A stretch of DNA of 64,000 nucleotides from Acholeplasmataceae bacterium (GCA_012841865.1 DUTX01000093.1:1-64000), one strand, 5' to 3'; positions 14,167-23,762 are shown, counted from the stretch's first letter. Numbers and translations: made by a program. Notes: a model not told the origin generated them from the letters alone.

Positions 14167-14619
14167 ATTAGCAGCGACAAAATCAGAGATTTTCCTGCAA
14201 TATAGGTAAAGATATTTCTTTAAAAACAAAAATTATTGCTGATTTTCCATTTTTATACAAATTGTCCGAACAAAATCCCTTTGCTGTTCGTTTTATTATA
14301 TGGGGGAGCAAGCTTCCGTTTTTGTTCGACCGCAGTAATCAAATTCTGAAATCTATTTTTTGTGAACCGGAGTGGCGATTTTTAATATAAATGAGTATCG
14401 TGTCGCGACCTACTGATTTATATTGAGAAGCGTTTTCTGGGGGGAATTTAACGCTATGCAAATCCCAATCCGATTCCAAGTGGGGGATGGAAATGTTGGG
14501 GTTAGTACGATTCTCAATATCGTTTCTCACCTATCAGAAAACGATTAACTTAGACCATTTGTTTAAGGAATGCGGTCTTTGGACCGGAAGGAAAAACGGA
14601 GGAAGTATCCCCCGTTTTT
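14167..14619. other. 450-bp non-coding region with extensive inverted repeats
   Basis: There is no convincing coding frame. Several pairings can be seen: CGAACAAAA (14267-14275) with TTTTGTTCG (14320-14328); AATATAAAT (14384-14392) with ATTTATATT (14416-14424); and ATATTGAGAA (14420-14429) with TTCTCAATAT (14511-14520). The last two share bases 14420-14424, so they exclude each other. CGGTC-TTTG-GACCG lies near 14573-14585, and a terminator ends the region. It may be a structured RNA, or a decayed element. I recognise no known RNA family. Confidence 0.45.
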
Positions 14620-14621
14620 TT
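14592..14621. terminator. Bidirectional terminator
   Basis: AAAAACGGAGG (14592-14602) pairs with CCCCCGTTTTT (14609-14619) with one A-C mismatch, and T runs occur on both strands. It ends the DUF11 gene on the minus strand and any plus-strand RNA from the preceding region. Confidence 0.75.
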
Positions 14622-15408
14622 ATTTTGTAATTCTCCCTTTCACAAGCACCTTGATTGTCTCATACGGTAAGACGCGATCGACAATCATTTTTAAGATGTT
14701 GGTGTCCTTATCGTAGGCATAAATGTCAATGTTTTTCCCGTTTACGGTAATTGCGTCATCACTTTTACTTAGTTCAAAAGGCGCAGGCAATTGGTCAATC
14801 ACCTCAAGATCAATCGCTTCTACATTACCTTTGTTGGTAATAATAATTTCATATTCAATATCGGAATTTAAAAAGACATGATCGAGCGTTTTCTTTGTAC
14901 ATTCTATTTTTGCATATCTTTGTTTAATATCGAGTTTGTTGGTTGTAAAAGGTTTGATTTCTTTGCTTTGCACGCTTGTGCAATTCCTTAAATCTAAACA
15001 AATTTCTTCGACTTTATCGGCGACAACTTGATAGGTGATAACACAGACATCTTTGGGCTTGAGTTCGCTTATTTCAAAGACTAAATTGTTATCGCGAATA
15101 TTTAATTTGATATCGGCGACAGTGTCGTCAAGGAAGAGATAGCGAAAGCTGTCTTTGATGAAACTTTGATAGTTTAAGTCATCGGTAATGGAAATTTTAG
15201 TTGCTTTTGTATTTCCCGGATTGGTGATGATAATACTGTAGGTAATCACATCGCCGGGTTTAAAAAAATCGGTATTTGCGATTTTCTTAGCAAGCAGTTG
15301 GACTTCCTGAACGAGTGTATTAACCACATTTGAATGGGTAATGCTTTTTATTTTTAAATTTCCTAAAGCATATGCATAGGCGACAGTAGCTTGGCTTCTC
15401 ACATTCAT
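14620..15408 (-). CDS. DUF11 repeat protein
   Basis: A 262-residue protein with two DUF11-like domains. The first includes FKPGDVITYSIIITNPGNTKATKISITDDL and the second LNSDIEYEIIITNKGNVEAIDLEVIDQLP, both the typical consensus of this beta-sandwich. The start at 15408 is chosen because GGGGGAGG precedes it; the frame continues to 15576 but that extension looks unlike a protein N-terminus. There is no classical signal peptide from 15408. DUF11 proteins of this size in spore formers and relatives are often surface or coat associated. A YjcZ-like gene lies divergently next door. Confidence 0.75.
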   Translation of the reverse strand: MNVRSQATVAYAYALGNLKIKSITHSNVVNTLVQEVQLLAKKIANTDFFKPGDVITYSIIITNPGNTKATKISITDDLNYQSFIKDSFRYLFLDDTVADIKLNIRDNNLVFEISELKPKDVCVITYQVVADKVEEICLDLRNCTSVQSKEIKPFTTNKLDIKQRYAKIECTKKTLDHVFLNSDIEYEIIITNKGNVEAIDLEVIDQLPAPFELSKSDDAITVNGKNIDIYAYDKDTNILKMIVDRVLPYETIKVLVKGRITK

Positions 15409-15611
15409 ACACAGGCCTCCCCCTAACAATATATTAGCAAGTACAAATTTTATGAATAAATATTTTAAGTGCGCCGGAACGGATTTTTGAATTTTGAATA
15501 TATTTATATAAAAGCGTAAAATAAATATTTTTTCAAATGGAAAATTTGTATAATTGTCATTATCACATTTTTTCATCTATCATACACTATTATTGAAAGG
15601 TGGTGTAATAA

Positions 15612-15746
15612 ATGCCTGGTACTATTAATTGCTGTAAACCAATCGATCATTGCTTTGTTCCTGGATTCTCACATATCGGAAGATATGCATTCGTACTGGT
15701 CCTATTTATTCTTTTAGTCATTGTCGGGACGGCATATTGGAATTAA
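15612..15746 (+). CDS. YjcZ-like small membrane protein
   Basis: A 44-residue protein preceded by AAAGGTGGTG. The first half is polar and holds CCKP and a Cys at 14. The second half (YAFVLVLFILLVIVGTAYW, 25-43) closely resembles the short hydrophobic tail of YjcZ/SscA sporulation proteins (consensus FALIVVLFILLIIVG). In Bacillus these tiny proteins belong to the spore or its coat assembly. It ends before a terminator at 15750, so it is probably monocistronic. Confidence 0.72.
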   Translation: MPGTINCCKPIDHCFVPGFSHIGRYAFVLVLFILLVIVGTAYWN

Positions 15747-15749
15747 TAT

Positions 15750-15774
15750 AAAGAGGAGGAAATCCTCTTTTTAT
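15750..15774 (+). terminator. Terminator of the YjcZ-like gene
   Basis: AAAGAGGA (15750-15757) pairs with TCCTCTTT (15763-15770) around GGAAA, followed by TT. Confidence 0.7.
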
Positions 15775-15794
15775 AATAGTAACAGGTAAAGTCT

Positions 15795-16022
15795 ATGAAT
15801 AACGGCAATTTCAATAAAATCTTTTCCGACGCCATGAACCTTTTTAATACTTTTGGGGTATTTAGCCCGCCGCAACCACCGGTAAATCAAAACCTAAATC
15901 CGGCCGAAATCCGGCCGCAGTTACCCAGTCTTTCAAATCCAAATTTAAACAATCGCGATATCAAGAAAACAAATGAATATTACCTAAGTAAAATCAAAAA
16001 TTTTCTTTACAAACAATTTTAA
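15795..16022 (+). CDS. Unknown 75-residue Pro/Asn-rich protein
   Basis: The product starts MNNGNFNKIFSDAMNLFNTFG, has a Pro/Asn-rich middle (FSPPQPPVNQNLNP) and a basic helical tail. The ribosome binding site is weak (AGGTAAAG). No family is recognised. Its position after the YjcZ-like gene hints at a spore or surface role, but this is speculation. Confidence 0.5.
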   Translation: MNNGNFNKIFSDAMNLFNTFGVFSPPQPPVNQNLNPAEIRPQLPSLSNPNLNNRDIKKTNEYYLSKIKNFLYKQF

Positions 16023-16144
16023 AAAAGGCTTGATTATTGATCTAATCTCGCCTTTTATTTTATTTTTTTTGAGGTATATTTGGGTATTATTTCCAAATAA
16101 TAATATAGGCAAATGAAAATTACTGAAAAAAACAAATATTTTCC

Positions 16145-16173
16145 TTGACTTTAAGAAACCACTCTGGTAATAT
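16145..16173 (+). promoter_or_regulatory. Promoter of the ribosomal protein superoperon
   Basis: TTGACT (16145-16150), 17 bp, TAATAT (16168-16173). It lies about 125 bp before rpsJ, with a structured leader between. I see no strong terminator until after rplQ (30611). Confidence 0.72.
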
Positions 16174-16179
16174 ATATAA

Positions 16180-16298
16180 GGCTTTAGAGAGGCAATGATA
16201 TGCAAGGTTGCTGACACACACGGAGACGTTGCCATGCCTGTTGTCAGGTAATTTGCATGGAGCCGAGCTACTATTAAATGGATGCAAAGGAGGACCAT
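16180..16298 (+). promoter_or_regulatory. Structured 5' leader of the rpsJ operon
   Basis: The leader has nested pairings: ATGCAA (16200-16205) with TTGCAT (16253-16258), and CTGACA (16211-16216) with TGTCAG (16242-16247). It contains TGCTGACACACACGGAGACG, which looks like leaders before rpsJ in other Bacillota. Such leaders are candidates for autoregulation by an operon-encoded r-protein, by analogy with the L4-controlled S10 leader of E. coli. The mechanism is inferred. Confidence 0.55.
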
Positions 16299-16604
16299 AT
16301 GGCAAAAAGTGCGTTAAGAATTAAATTAGTTTCTTACGACCACAGATTGTTAGACCAATCTGCTAAGAAAATTGTCGAAGCAGCGAAGAAGGCCGGTGCT
16401 GTTGTTTCCGGACCGATTCCCCTGCCGACAGAAAAAGAGGTATTCACAATAATTCGTTCACCTCATAAACACAAGGATAGTCGTGAACAATTTGAAAGAA
16501 GAACTCACAAGAGATTAATCGACATTGTAGAAACAACCCCAAAGACGATGGATGCTTTAATTCATCTGGAAATACCAGCCGGTGTCGACATCATTTTAAA
16601 ATAA
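16299..16604 (+). CDS. rpsJ: 30S ribosomal protein S10
   Basis: 101 residues, start after AAAGGAGG at 16299. It shows the family pattern [48 protein letters not shown], and the C-terminal [28 protein letters not shown]10 sits in the 30S head and also acts as NusE, partnering NusB in antitermination. It is the first gene of the S10-spc-alpha block. Confidence 0.98.
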   Translation: MAKSALRIKLVSYDHRLLDQSAKKIVEAAKKAGAVVSGPIPLPTEKEVFTIIRSPHKHKDSREQFERRTHKRLIDIVETTPKTMDALIHLEIPAGVDIILK

Positions 16605-16628
16605 TGGGTGTAATAGGAGGTGAAACTC

Positions 16629-17288
16629 ATGGCCAAAGGAATCTTAGGTAAAAAAATAGGAATGACACAGATTTTCTCGACAGACGGTGAATTAATACCG
16701 GTTACGGTAGTTGATGTTACACCCAATGTCGTCTTACAAAAGAAAACCGTTGAAACTGACGGTTACGAAGCTGTCCAATTGGGGTATTTGGATAAGCCCA
16801 CAAGATTAGCTAATAAGCCCGAAATCGGTCACGTTTCGAAGGCAGATACAAATCCTAAGCGCTTCATCAAAGAGATCGCTGGGAATGATATGCATGTCTT
16901 TGAAGTCGGCCAAGAGGTAAAAGCAAATATATTTGCTGAAGGCGAAATTGTTGACGTAACCGGAACAAGTAAAGGGAAAGGTTATCAAGGCGTAATTAAA
17001 CGCTACAATTTCGGAAGAGGTCCCAGTGCGCACGGATCCGGATATCATCGCGGAATCGGTTCGATGGGGGCAGTCGATGCAGCTAAAATTTTTAAGGGTA
17101 GAAAAATGCCCGGAAGAATGGGTGGCGAACGTGTGACCGTTCAAAATCTAAAAGTAGAAAAAATTGATTTAGAAAAAAATGTGATGCTGATTAGAGGTAA
17201 TGTACCAGGCGCTAAAAACTCGTATGTAATCATATCCAATGCGGTTAAAGCGAAAAACCCTGCCATTAACCCCGAAGCGTTGAATTAG
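16629..17288 (+). CDS. rplC: 50S ribosomal protein L3
   Basis: 219 residues from the ATG at 16629, which follows [23 protein letters not shown] opens the protein, and the long loop includes [36 protein letters not shown], which reaches toward the peptidyl transferase centre. Length and motifs are normal. Confidence 0.98.
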   Translation: MAKGILGKKIGMTQIFSTDGELIPVTVVDVTPNVVLQKKTVETDGYEAVQLGYLDKPTRLANKPEIGHVSKADTNPKRFIKEIAGNDMHVFEVGQEVKANIFAEGEIVDVTGTSKGKGYQGVIKRYNFGRGPSAHGSGYHRGIGSMGAVDAAKIFKGRKMPGRMGGERVTVQNLKVEKIDLEKNVMLIRGNVPGAKNSYVIISNAVKAKNPAINPEALN

Positions 17289-17301
17289 AAAGGAGTACAA
17301 G

Positions 17302-17928
17302 ATGCCTAGTATCGTAGTATATAACCAATTGGGTGCCGAAGTTGGAAAACTTAATCTCAGCAATAAAGTCTTCGGAGTCGAGCCCAATATGCAAGTGGTA
17401 TATGAAGTGGTGAATGCCGAACGTGCAGCGATGCGTCAGGGAACACACAAGGTTAAAAGCCGTCATGAAGTTTCCGGCGGTGGCAGAAAACCTTGGCGTC
17501 AGAAGGGAACCGGACGTGCTCGTCACGGAAGCATTAGAGCTCCGCAATGGCGCGGTGGTGGTGTGGTTTTCGGACCGACACCGAGAAGTCATCGTGTAAA
17601 AGTAAACAGGAAAGTTGTAAAACAGGCGGTAAGAAGTCTTTTATCTGACCGTTTTAAAAATAAAAATTTAGTAGTTCTTGATAAAATCGAACTTGAAGAT
17701 TTCAAAACTAAAAGTATGATTGCAGTTTTAAATAACTTAAAACTTGAAGGTAAAATTTTGATTGTGACAGCTGAAGGGGATTTTAATCTCTTTACCGCCA
17801 GCAGAAACATCCCTAATGTTTATGTTCAAGCGAAGCAACACATCAGCGTGTACGATTTAGTAAATGCCGATGTTTATGTTGCGACAGAGGAAGCCATCAA
17901 ACAATATGAGGAGGATCTGAAAAAATGA
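17302..17928 (+). CDS. rplD: 50S ribosomal protein L4
   Basis: 208 residues, with the exit-tunnel loop GGGRKPWRQKGTGRARHGSIRAPQWRGGG (about 54-82) intact. L4 is an early assembly protein and, in gamma-proteobacteria, the autoregulator of the S10 operon. It terminates with TGA overlapping the rplW start (ATGA), which shows TGA is a stop here. Confidence 0.98.
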   Translation: MPSIVVYNQLGAEVGKLNLSNKVFGVEPNMQVVYEVVNAERAAMRQGTHKVKSRHEVSGGGRKPWRQKGTGRARHGSIRAPQWRGGGVVFGPTPRSHRVKVNRKVVKQAVRSLLSDRFKNKNLVVLDKIELEDFKTKSMIAVLNNLKLEGKILIVTAEGDFNLFTASRNIPNVYVQAKQHISVYDLVNADVYVATEEAIKQYEEDLKK

Positions 17929-18209
17929 AAAACCCATATGATATTATAATACGTCCTCTTATTACCGAAAAGGCGACCAAACTTGTTGACGAAGGGAAAT
18001 ACACCTTTGAAGTTAAGGCCGGCGTCAATAAGATTGAAGTGAAAAAAGCAATCGAAGAAGTTTTTAAAGTGGATGTCGTAAGTGTGAATATAATCAATGT
18101 CAGAAAGAAAGAAAGACGCGTGGGCAAATATAGCGGCTATCGTCCGGCCGTCCGTAAAGCCGTTGTCACCTTACAAAAAGGACAAACACTGGATGTCTTC
18201 GAAGTCTAA
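17925..18209 (+). CDS. rplW: 50S ribosomal protein L23
   Basis: 94 residues: YDIIIRPLITEKATKLVDEGKYTFEV is the family opening. L23 lies at the tunnel exit and docks SRP and trigger factor. It is coupled to rplD by a 4-bp overlap. Confidence 0.97.
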   Translation: MKNPYDIIIRPLITEKATKLVDEGKYTFEVKAGVNKIEVKKAIEEVFKVDVVSVNIINVRKKERRVGKYSGYRPAVRKAVVTLQKGQTLDVFEV

Positions 18210-18227
18210 TAATTTAAGGAGGATATC

Positions 18228-19061
18228 ATGGCAATAAAGAAATATAATCCGACCACTAATGGCCGCCGCAATATGACGGTTTTAGCTTATAATGAAATTA
18301 CGACCGATAAACCCGAAAAGAGTTTACTTGCTCCCTTGAAGAAAAAGGGCGGTCGCAATAACACCGGTAGAATTACTGTTCGGCACCAAGGTGGAGGAAA
18401 CAAGAGAAAATATCGTATTATTGACTTTAAACGCAATAAGGATGGAATTGTCGGAAGAGTCGCAACGATTGAATATGATCCGAATCGTTCCGCTTTCATT
18501 GCTTTGATAAATTATGCCGACGGCGAAAAACGCTATATTCTTGCTCCGAAGGGATTAACCGTAGGCCAAGAAATCTTATCTGGAGACGGTGCCGATATTA
18601 AAGTCGGAAACGCTCTGGAATTAAGAAAAATTCCTGTCGGAACATTTGTGCATAACATCGAGCTTAAGCCCGGACATGGCGGTCAATTAGTGCGCGCCGC
18701 TGGAACCAGCGCTCAGATTTTAAGTCGCGAAGATAAATATGTCATTATTCGTCTTACCAGCGGTGAAGTCAGAAGAATTCTGAGTAATTGCCGTGCAACA
18801 ATCGGTGAAGTCGGAAATTCTGATCATGAATTGGTCAATATCGGTAAAGCCGGCAGAAACCGGAAACGTGGCATTCGTCCGACAGTTCGCGGTTCCGCAA
18901 TGAACCCGGTAGACCACCCGCATGGAGGTGGTGAAGGTCGGGCACCAATCGGACGCAAAGCTCCGATGACCCCCTGGGGCAAGATTGCTATGGGTGTGAA
19001 AACTCGAAACGCTAAGAAGAAGTCATCTAACTTAATCGTTAGACGTCGCACACGCAATTAG
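18228..19061 (+). CDS. rplB: 50S ribosomal protein L2
   Basis: 277 residues. It has the RNA-binding domain ([22 protein letters not shown]), the GDKY-like central part, and the highly conserved [16 protein letters not shown] near the C-terminus with the His essential for peptidyl transfer. The start follows AAGGAGG. Confidence 0.98.
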   Translation: MAIKKYNPTTNGRRNMTVLAYNEITTDKPEKSLLAPLKKKGGRNNTGRITVRHQGGGNKRKYRIIDFKRNKDGIVGRVATIEYDPNRSAFIALINYADGEKRYILAPKGLTVGQEILSGDGADIKVGNALELRKIPVGTFVHNIELKPGHGGQLVRAAGTSAQILSREDKYVIIRLTSGEVRRILSNCRATIGEVGNSDHELVNIGKAGRNRKRGIRPTVRGSAMNPVDHPHGGGEGRAPIGRKAPMTPWGKIAMGVKTRNAKKKSSNLIVRRRTRN

Positions 19062-19075
19062 AAAGGAGAACAAAT

Positions 19076-19354
19076 ATGGCACGCTCACTTAAAAAAGGTC
19101 CATTTTGTGATGAACATTTGATGAAAAAAGTTATGGCTCAGGCTGACTCTCCAAATAAGAAAGTCATTCAAACCTGGTCCAGACGTTCTACAATTTTCCC
19201 TGAATTTATTGGTCATACTATTGCCGTTCATAATGGCAGACAACATGTTCCGGTCTATATAACTGAAGATATGGTTGGTCATAAACTTGGCGAATTCGCT
19301 CCGACCAGAACCTATCGCGGACACGGAAAAGATAAAAAGGCACAGAGGAAATAG
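19076..19354 (+). CDS. rpsS: 30S ribosomal protein S19
   Basis: 92 residues, [19 protein letters not shown] then [23 protein letters not shown] and [16 protein letters not shown], all typical. It is in the head of the 30S subunit near S13. The start follows AAAGGAG. Confidence 0.98.
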   Translation: MARSLKKGPFCDEHLMKKVMAQADSPNKKVIQTWSRRSTIFPEFIGHTIAVHNGRQHVPVYITEDMVGHKLGEFAPTRTYRGHGKDKKAQRK

Positions 19355-19363
19355 GAGGATAGT

Positions 19364-19699
19364 ATGCAAGCAAAAGCAATAGCAAGAACTGTTCGTATAG
19401 CTCCGCGGAAGGTGCGTTTGGTTGTCGATTTGATTCGGGGAAAGAAGCTTTCCGAAGCGGCTGCGATTCTTCGTCTGACTCCGAAAGCTTCAAGCGTTGT
19501 AGTTGAAAAGGTATTAAAATCCGCTGCAGCAAACGCAGTGAATAATTATGATATGGATCAAGACACACTCTTTGTAAAAGAGGCGTATGTCAACGAAGGT
19601 CCGACATTAAAAAGATATCAACCAAGAGCAAAAGGTAGTGCTGGTTCGATTTTGAAAAGAACAAGCCACATCACGATTGTTCTTGAGGAAAGAAAGTAA
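19364..19699 (+). CDS. rplV: 50S ribosomal protein L22
   Basis: 111 residues, with [18 protein letters not shown] and the C-terminal tunnel hairpin ([25 protein letters not shown]), the site of macrolide-related changes in other bacteria. It is normal in length and motif. Confidence 0.98.
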   Translation: MQAKAIARTVRIAPRKVRLVVDLIRGKKLSEAAAILRLTPKASSVVVEKVLKSAAANAVNNYDMDQDTLFVKEAYVNEGPTLKRYQPRAKGSAGSILKRTSHITIVLEERK

Positions 19700-19709
19700 G
19701 GAGGAACTC

Positions 19710-20366
19710 ATGGGACAAAAAGTTAGCCCGATAGGCTTTAGATTAGGAATCATCCGCGATTGGGATTCCAAATGGTATGCAAGTAAAAGAGAAGTTCCTG
19801 CGCTTTTACATGAAGATCTGAAAATTCGTCAATACATTGAAGAATTTTATAAAAAAGCATATGTGTCAAAAGTTGAAATTGAAAGAACCAAGACCAAAAT
19901 TATGCTGACTATCTATACAGCAAAACCGGGTGTCGTTATTGGCCGCGAAGGAAGCATTAAAAACCAAGTAGTACAGTATTTGGAAAAATTGACTGGCAAA
20001 ACCGTGTTTTTGACTGTTGCAGAAATTAGAAATCCAGATTTGGATGCGACTTTAGTTGCCAGAAACATTGCTGAACAGCTTGAAAATCGTGCTTCTTTCA
20101 GACGTGTTCAAAAGATGGCAATCCAAAGAGCTATGAGAGCTGGGGGCAAGGGAATTAAAACTCTTGTGTCAGGCCGACTCGGCGGCGCAGAAATGGCGCG
20201 CAGCGAAGGTTATAACGAAGGAACAGTTCCTTTGCATACCTTAAGAGCCGATATTGATTACGCCATAGCCGAAGCGCTTACGACTTATGGTAAACTTGGC
20301 GTAAAAGTCTGGATTTACAAAGGAGAAGTCCTGCCTGCGAAAAAGGCTAAGAAGGAGGAAGAATAA
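19710..20366 (+). CDS. rpsC: 30S ribosomal protein S3
   Basis: 218 residues from ATG 19710, after [24 protein letters not shown] opens it. The KH domain ([17 protein letters not shown]) and the C-terminal domain with RMKIQRA-like and [12 protein letters not shown] motifs are intact. The longer frame from 19677 reads through the end of rplV and is rejected. Confidence 0.98.
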   Translation: MGQKVSPIGFRLGIIRDWDSKWYASKREVPALLHEDLKIRQYIEEFYKKAYVSKVEIERTKTKIMLTIYTAKPGVVIGREGSIKNQVVQYLEKLTGKTVFLTVAEIRNPDLDATLVARNIAEQLENRASFRRVQKMAIQRAMRAGGKGIKTLVSGRLGGAEMARSEGYNEGTVPLHTLRADIDYAIAEALTTYGKLGVKVWIYKGEVLPAKKAKKEEE

Positions 20367-20368
20367 TT

Positions 20369-20785
20369 ATGTTGATGCCGAAAAGAACAAAATATCGTCG
20401 TCCTCATCGCGTTAGCTATGAAGGAAAAGCCAAAGGCGCGAAGACACTTAATTTCGGCGAATACGGCCTTCAAGCTTTGGATGGCGCTTGGATTACTTCT
20501 CAACAAATCGAAGCTGCTCGTATTGCCATGACTCGTTATATGAAACGTGTCGGTAACGTCTATATTCGAATTTTCCCGCATATGGCTAAAACTAAAAAGC
20601 CTTTGGAAGTTCGGATGGGTGGAGGTAAAGGATCGCCCGAGGGCTTTGTTGCGGTAGTAAAAAAGGGAACAATTATGTTTGAACTCGGTGGCGTTGATGA
20701 AGAAATTGCTCGTGAAGCGCTTCGTCTTGCATCTCATAAATTGCCGGTTAAAACAAAAGTGATTGTAAAAGAAAGTGGTGAATAA
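20369..20785 (+). CDS. rplP: 50S ribosomal protein L16
   Basis: 138 residues starting [14 protein letters not shown]. It contains [38 protein letters not shown] and a conserved C-terminal helix. L16 organises the A-site region of the 50S subunit. Confidence 0.98.
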   Translation: MLMPKRTKYRRPHRVSYEGKAKGAKTLNFGEYGLQALDGAWITSQQIEAARIAMTRYMKRVGNVYIRIFPHMAKTKKPLEVRMGGGKGSPEGFVAVVKKGTIMFELGGVDEEIAREALRLASHKLPVKTKVIVKESGE

Positions 20786-20787
20786 TA

Positions 20788-21036
20788 ATGGCAAAAAAAG
20801 TTAAAAAAATTAGCGCCGTTGAAAAAGTGGTTAGAGAGTCGGAAACCGACAAAATCAGAAAATTAGATGACACCACAATTGAAAAGAATATTCGTGAATT
20901 AAAGCAAGAATTATTCAATTTGCGTTTTCAGGCTGCAGTCGGAAAATTGGAAAATACTGCTCAAATCGGTAAAACGAAAAAACAGATTGCCAGGATGAAA
21001 ACCGTTCTGACTGAACGCAAGAATGCTCTAAATTAG
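20788..21036 (+). CDS. rpmC: 50S ribosomal protein L29, N-terminally extended
   Basis: 82 residues rather than the usual 65-70. The core begins at about residue 28 ([30 protein letters not shown]). Before it lies a basic extension, [26 protein letters not shown], that continues in frame right from the rplP stop. The only ATG with spacing to an upstream GTGGTGAA is at 20788, so the extension appears genuine. L29 lies near the tunnel exit. Confidence 0.95.
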   Translation: MAKKVKKISAVEKVVRESETDKIRKLDDTTIEKNIRELKQELFNLRFQAAVGKLENTAQIGKTKKQIARMKTVLTERKNALN

Positions 21037-21046
21037 GAGGCAAATA

Positions 21047-21307
21047 ATGGAAAGAAATACAAGAAAAGTCCATATCGGTAAAGTTGTTTCCGATAAAGCT
21101 GATAAAACAATCAAAGTAGCGATAACTACTTATCGGCGTCATCCCTTATATGGGAAACGGTTAAAATTTACAAGGAAATTGACTGCTCATGACGAAAATA
21201 ACGAAGCCAGAGTCGGTGATATCGTAAAGGTAATGGAAACAAGACCGTTATCTAAGACCAAACATTACAGGCTGTTAGAAATCCTTGGGCACGCCAATAA
21301 CGCGTAA
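21047..21307 (+). CDS. rpsQ: 30S ribosomal protein S17
   Basis: 86 residues with [28 protein letters not shown] and [21 protein letters not shown], all diagnostic. The start follows TAGGAGG. Confidence 0.98.
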   Translation: MERNTRKVHIGKVVSDKADKTIKVAITTYRRHPLYGKRLKFTRKLTAHDENNEARVGDIVKVMETRPLSKTKHYRLLEILGHANNA

Positions 21308-21322
21308 AGGAGGAAAATTGTT

Positions 21323-21691
21323 ATGATACAACAAGAAACCAGACTAAAAGTCGCCGATAATTCGGGAGCCAAAGAAATCCTCACAATTAAGGTTCTTGGC
21401 GGAACATCCCGTCGTTATGCCAATATTGGTGATGTCATTGTCGCAACGGTCAAATCAGCCGTTCCCGGCAGTGCTGTTAAAAAAGGCGAGATTGTAAAAG
21501 CGGTAATCGTCCGGACCAAAACCGGTTTGAGAAGAAGCGACGGCACTTATATTAAATTTGATGATAATGCTGCCGTTCTGATTCGCGAAGATAAGACTCC
21601 GCGCGGAACCAGAATTTTCGGTCCTGTCGCTCGGGAATTGCGCGAAAAACAATATATGAAAATTATCTCGTTGGCTCCTGAGGTTCTATAA
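21323..21691 (+). CDS. rplN: 50S ribosomal protein L14
   Basis: 122 residues starting [18 protein letters not shown], with [18 protein letters not shown] and [14 protein letters not shown]14 contacts L19 and 16S rRNA at a subunit bridge. It is entirely typical. Confidence 0.98.
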   Translation: MIQQETRLKVADNSGAKEILTIKVLGGTSRRYANIGDVIVATVKSAVPGSAVKKGEIVKAVIVRTKTGLRRSDGTYIKFDDNAAVLIREDKTPRGTRIFGPVARELREKQYMKIISLAPEVL

Positions 21692-21701
21692 GGAGGATCA
21701 T

Positions 21702-22013
21702 ATGAAAATTAAAAAAGGTGATACAGTAAAAGTAATTGCGGGAGATAGCAAAGGTAAAACCGGTAAGGTCTTACATGTTCTCGCAAAGAAGAATCGTGTT
21801 ATTGTTGAGGGTGTAAACATTGTATCTCGACACCAAAGACCGTCCAATGCGCATCCGGATGGCGGTATTATTAAAAAAGAAGCTCCGATTCACATTTCTA
21901 ATGTGCAACTCGTTGACCCGGAAACAAACGAAGCAACCAAAGTTGGTTATAAGTTTGATGATGGTAAAAAACTCCGCTATGCTAAGAAATCCGGAAAAGC
22001 GTTGGATAAGTAG
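21702..22013 (+). CDS. rplX: 50S ribosomal protein L24
   Basis: 103 residues containing a KOW domain ([23 protein letters not shown]) and the conserved [26 protein letters not shown]. It initiates 50S assembly. The start follows AAGGAGG. Confidence 0.98.
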   Translation: MKIKKGDTVKVIAGDSKGKTGKVLHVLAKKNRVIVEGVNIVSRHQRPSNAHPDGGIIKKEAPIHISNVQLVDPETNEATKVGYKFDDGKKLRYAKKSGKALDK

Positions 22014-22025
22014 GAGGAATAAACT

Positions 22026-22568
22026 ATGAACCGTGTTCTAAAAGAATATATGGAAAATGTCAGACCGGCATTGATGAAGAAATTCTCATATACATCAATC
22101 ATGCAAGTACCGAAAATTGAGAAGATTGTTGTGAATATGGGAGTAGGCGATGCGATTCAAAATTCTAAACTTTTGGATGCCGCAGTCGAAGACCTTACTC
22201 AAATCACCGGACAAAGGCCGGTAGTTACTAAAGCCAAGAAATCAATTGCAAACTTTAAATTACGTCAAAATGTTGCGATTGGATGCAAAGTCACTCTCCG
22301 CGGGGAAAGAATGTATCATTTCTTTGATAAACTTATCTCCATCGCTCTTCCGCGCGTTAGGGACTTCAGAGGCCTTAGTAAGGATTCCTTTGATGGCCGT
22401 GGAAATTACACTATTGGCATTAAGGAGCAATTAATTTTCCCCGAAATCAATTATGACAAAGTTCTGAAGATTCGCGGCATGGACATTGTAATTGTTACCA
22501 CTGCCAAAACCGACGAGGAAGGCCGTGAACTCTTGAGTTTACTGGGCTTGCCTTTTAGGAAACAGTAA
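22026..22568 (+). CDS. rplE: 50S ribosomal protein L5
   Basis: 180 residues: [56 protein letters not shown] and a C-terminal [16 protein letters not shown]. It binds 5S rRNA and the P-site tRNA. The length is standard. Confidence 0.98.
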   Translation: MNRVLKEYMENVRPALMKKFSYTSIMQVPKIEKIVVNMGVGDAIQNSKLLDAAVEDLTQITGQRPVVTKAKKSIANFKLRQNVAIGCKVTLRGERMYHFFDKLISIALPRVRDFRGLSKDSFDGRGNYTIGIKEQLIFPEINYDKVLKIRGMDIVIVTTAKTDEEGRELLSLLGLPFRKQ

Positions 22569-22580
22569 AGGAGTAAAACT

Positions 22581-22766
22581 ATGGCTAAAAAATCATTAAG
22601 AATCAAAACCCAAAGAAAAGCGAAATTCAAAGTTCGCACATATACTCGTTGCGAGCGTTGTGGAAGACCGCACGCCGTATTGCGTAAATTTAAATTATGC
22701 CGTATCTGCTTTAGAGAACTAGCGCACAAGGGCCAAATCCCGGGCGTTACTAAAGCTAGCTGGTAA
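22581..22766 (+). CDS. rpsN: 30S ribosomal protein S14, zinc-binding type
   Basis: 61 residues, the short (type Z) form. The zinc ligands C24-x2-C27 and C40-x2-C43 are all present, so it belongs to the Cys-plus class that depends on zinc. The C-terminus ends in [11 protein letters not shown], as usual. A zinc-free paralogue, if any, would lie elsewhere. Confidence 0.98.
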   Translation: MAKKSLRIKTQRKAKFKVRTYTRCERCGRPHAVLRKFKLCRICFRELAHKGQIPGVTKASW

Positions 22767-22791
22767 TTTATATTGGAAGGAGGCCATCTAA

Positions 22792-23190
22792 ATGGTAATG
22801 ACTGATCCAATTGCTGATATGCTTACACGTATTCGTAATGCCAATCAAAGAAAGCATGAATATGTCGAGATTCCAGCATCTAAACTTATGTATGAAATAT
22901 TAAAAGTGATTAAAAACGAAGGTTACATCTATGATGTCGAGTTCATCCCCAATGATAAACAAGGCATTTTGAAGGTAACACTGAAATATACTGAGCAAAA
23001 AGACAGAGTAATCAAGGGGTTAAAGAGAATTTCCAAGCCCGGACTCAGAATTTATGCGAAAGCGGCGGAAATGCCTAAGGTATTAAACGGCTTAGGTATT
23101 GCCATTGTATCTACATCAAACGGAGTCATGACTGACAGCGAAGCCCGGAAACTTAATATCGGTGGCGAAGTCCTGGCCTATGTTTGGTAG
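22792..23190 (+). CDS. rpsH: 30S ribosomal protein S8
   Basis: 132 residues, starting [22 protein letters not shown] and ending with [10 protein letters not shown]-like and GGEVLAYVW sequences. It binds 16S helix 21 and, in E. coli, represses the spc operon. The start follows GGAGG with 8-nt spacing; ATG 22798 is an alternative. Confidence 0.98.
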   Translation: MVMTDPIADMLTRIRNANQRKHEYVEIPASKLMYEILKVIKNEGYIYDVEFIPNDKQGILKVTLKYTEQKDRVIKGLKRISKPGLRIYAKAAEMPKVLNGLGIAIVSTSNGVMTDSEARKLNIGGEVLAYVW

Positions 23191-23204
23191 TAAGGAGGAA
23201 GAAT

Positions 23205-23744
23205 ATGTCACGAATCGGAAATAAATCTATTAAGCTGGAACAAGGCGTAACGGTAACCGTCAGCCCCGATAATCTGGTAGAAGTAAAAGGTCCGAAAGGG
23301 ACGATTTCCTATACTTTTCATAAGGACATCAAGGTTGAAGTTGAGGGCGATGAAGTAAAAGTCATTCGTCCGAGCGACTCAATCCAACATCGTGAGTTGC
23401 ACGGAACCACAAGGTCGCTCCTTGACAATATGGTTCAAGGTGTAACCGCAGGTTTTTTGAAAATCCTGGAGATTCACGGAACCGGATATCGGGCTACTTT
23501 AAGAGGAAATACTCTGGTGGTTAATGCCGGTTATTCTCAACCGAGAGAACTGGCGATTCCGGAAGGAATTACTGTTAATGTTCCGACCCCAACAGAAATC
23601 CAAGTGAGCGGCATTGACCGTCAGGCTGTTGGTCAGTTTGCGGCAGAAATCAGAAGTATCAGAAAGCCGGAACCTTATCTCGGTAAGGGTATCAGGTATC
23701 GAGGCGAAGTCGTACGCCGCAAAGAAGGAAAGAAAGCTAAGTAA
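23205..23744 (+). CDS. rplF: 50S ribosomal protein L6
   Basis: 179 residues from ATG 23205 after AAGGAGG. It opens with MSRIGNKSIKLEQGVTV and has the conserved KPEPYLGKGIRYRGEVVRRKEGKKAK tail. It has two duplicated domains near the factor-binding site. Confidence 0.98.
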   Translation: MSRIGNKSIKLEQGVTVTVSPDNLVEVKGPKGTISYTFHKDIKVEVEGDEVKVIRPSDSIQHRELHGTTRSLLDNMVQGVTAGFLKILEIHGTGYRATLRGNTLVVNAGYSQPRELAIPEGITVNVPTPTEIQVSGIDRQAVGQFAAEIRSIRKPEPYLGKGIRYRGEVVRRKEGKKAK

Positions 23745-23762
23745 GAAGGAGACGAAAAGGAA

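Noticed and set aside
14339-14530. 63-residue minus-strand frame
   Set aside because: No ribosome binding site, no protein-like pattern, and it overlaps the inverted repeats of a probable RNA region.
15409-15576. N-terminal extension of the DUF11 protein
   Set aside because: The strong GGGGGAGG site lies before ATG 15408, and the extension has an unusual composition unlike a signal peptide.
19085-19568. Antisense frames within rpsS and rplV (and similar shadows across the ribosomal block)
   Set aside because: They lie opposite highly conserved ribosomal genes, lack binding sites and have no family pattern.
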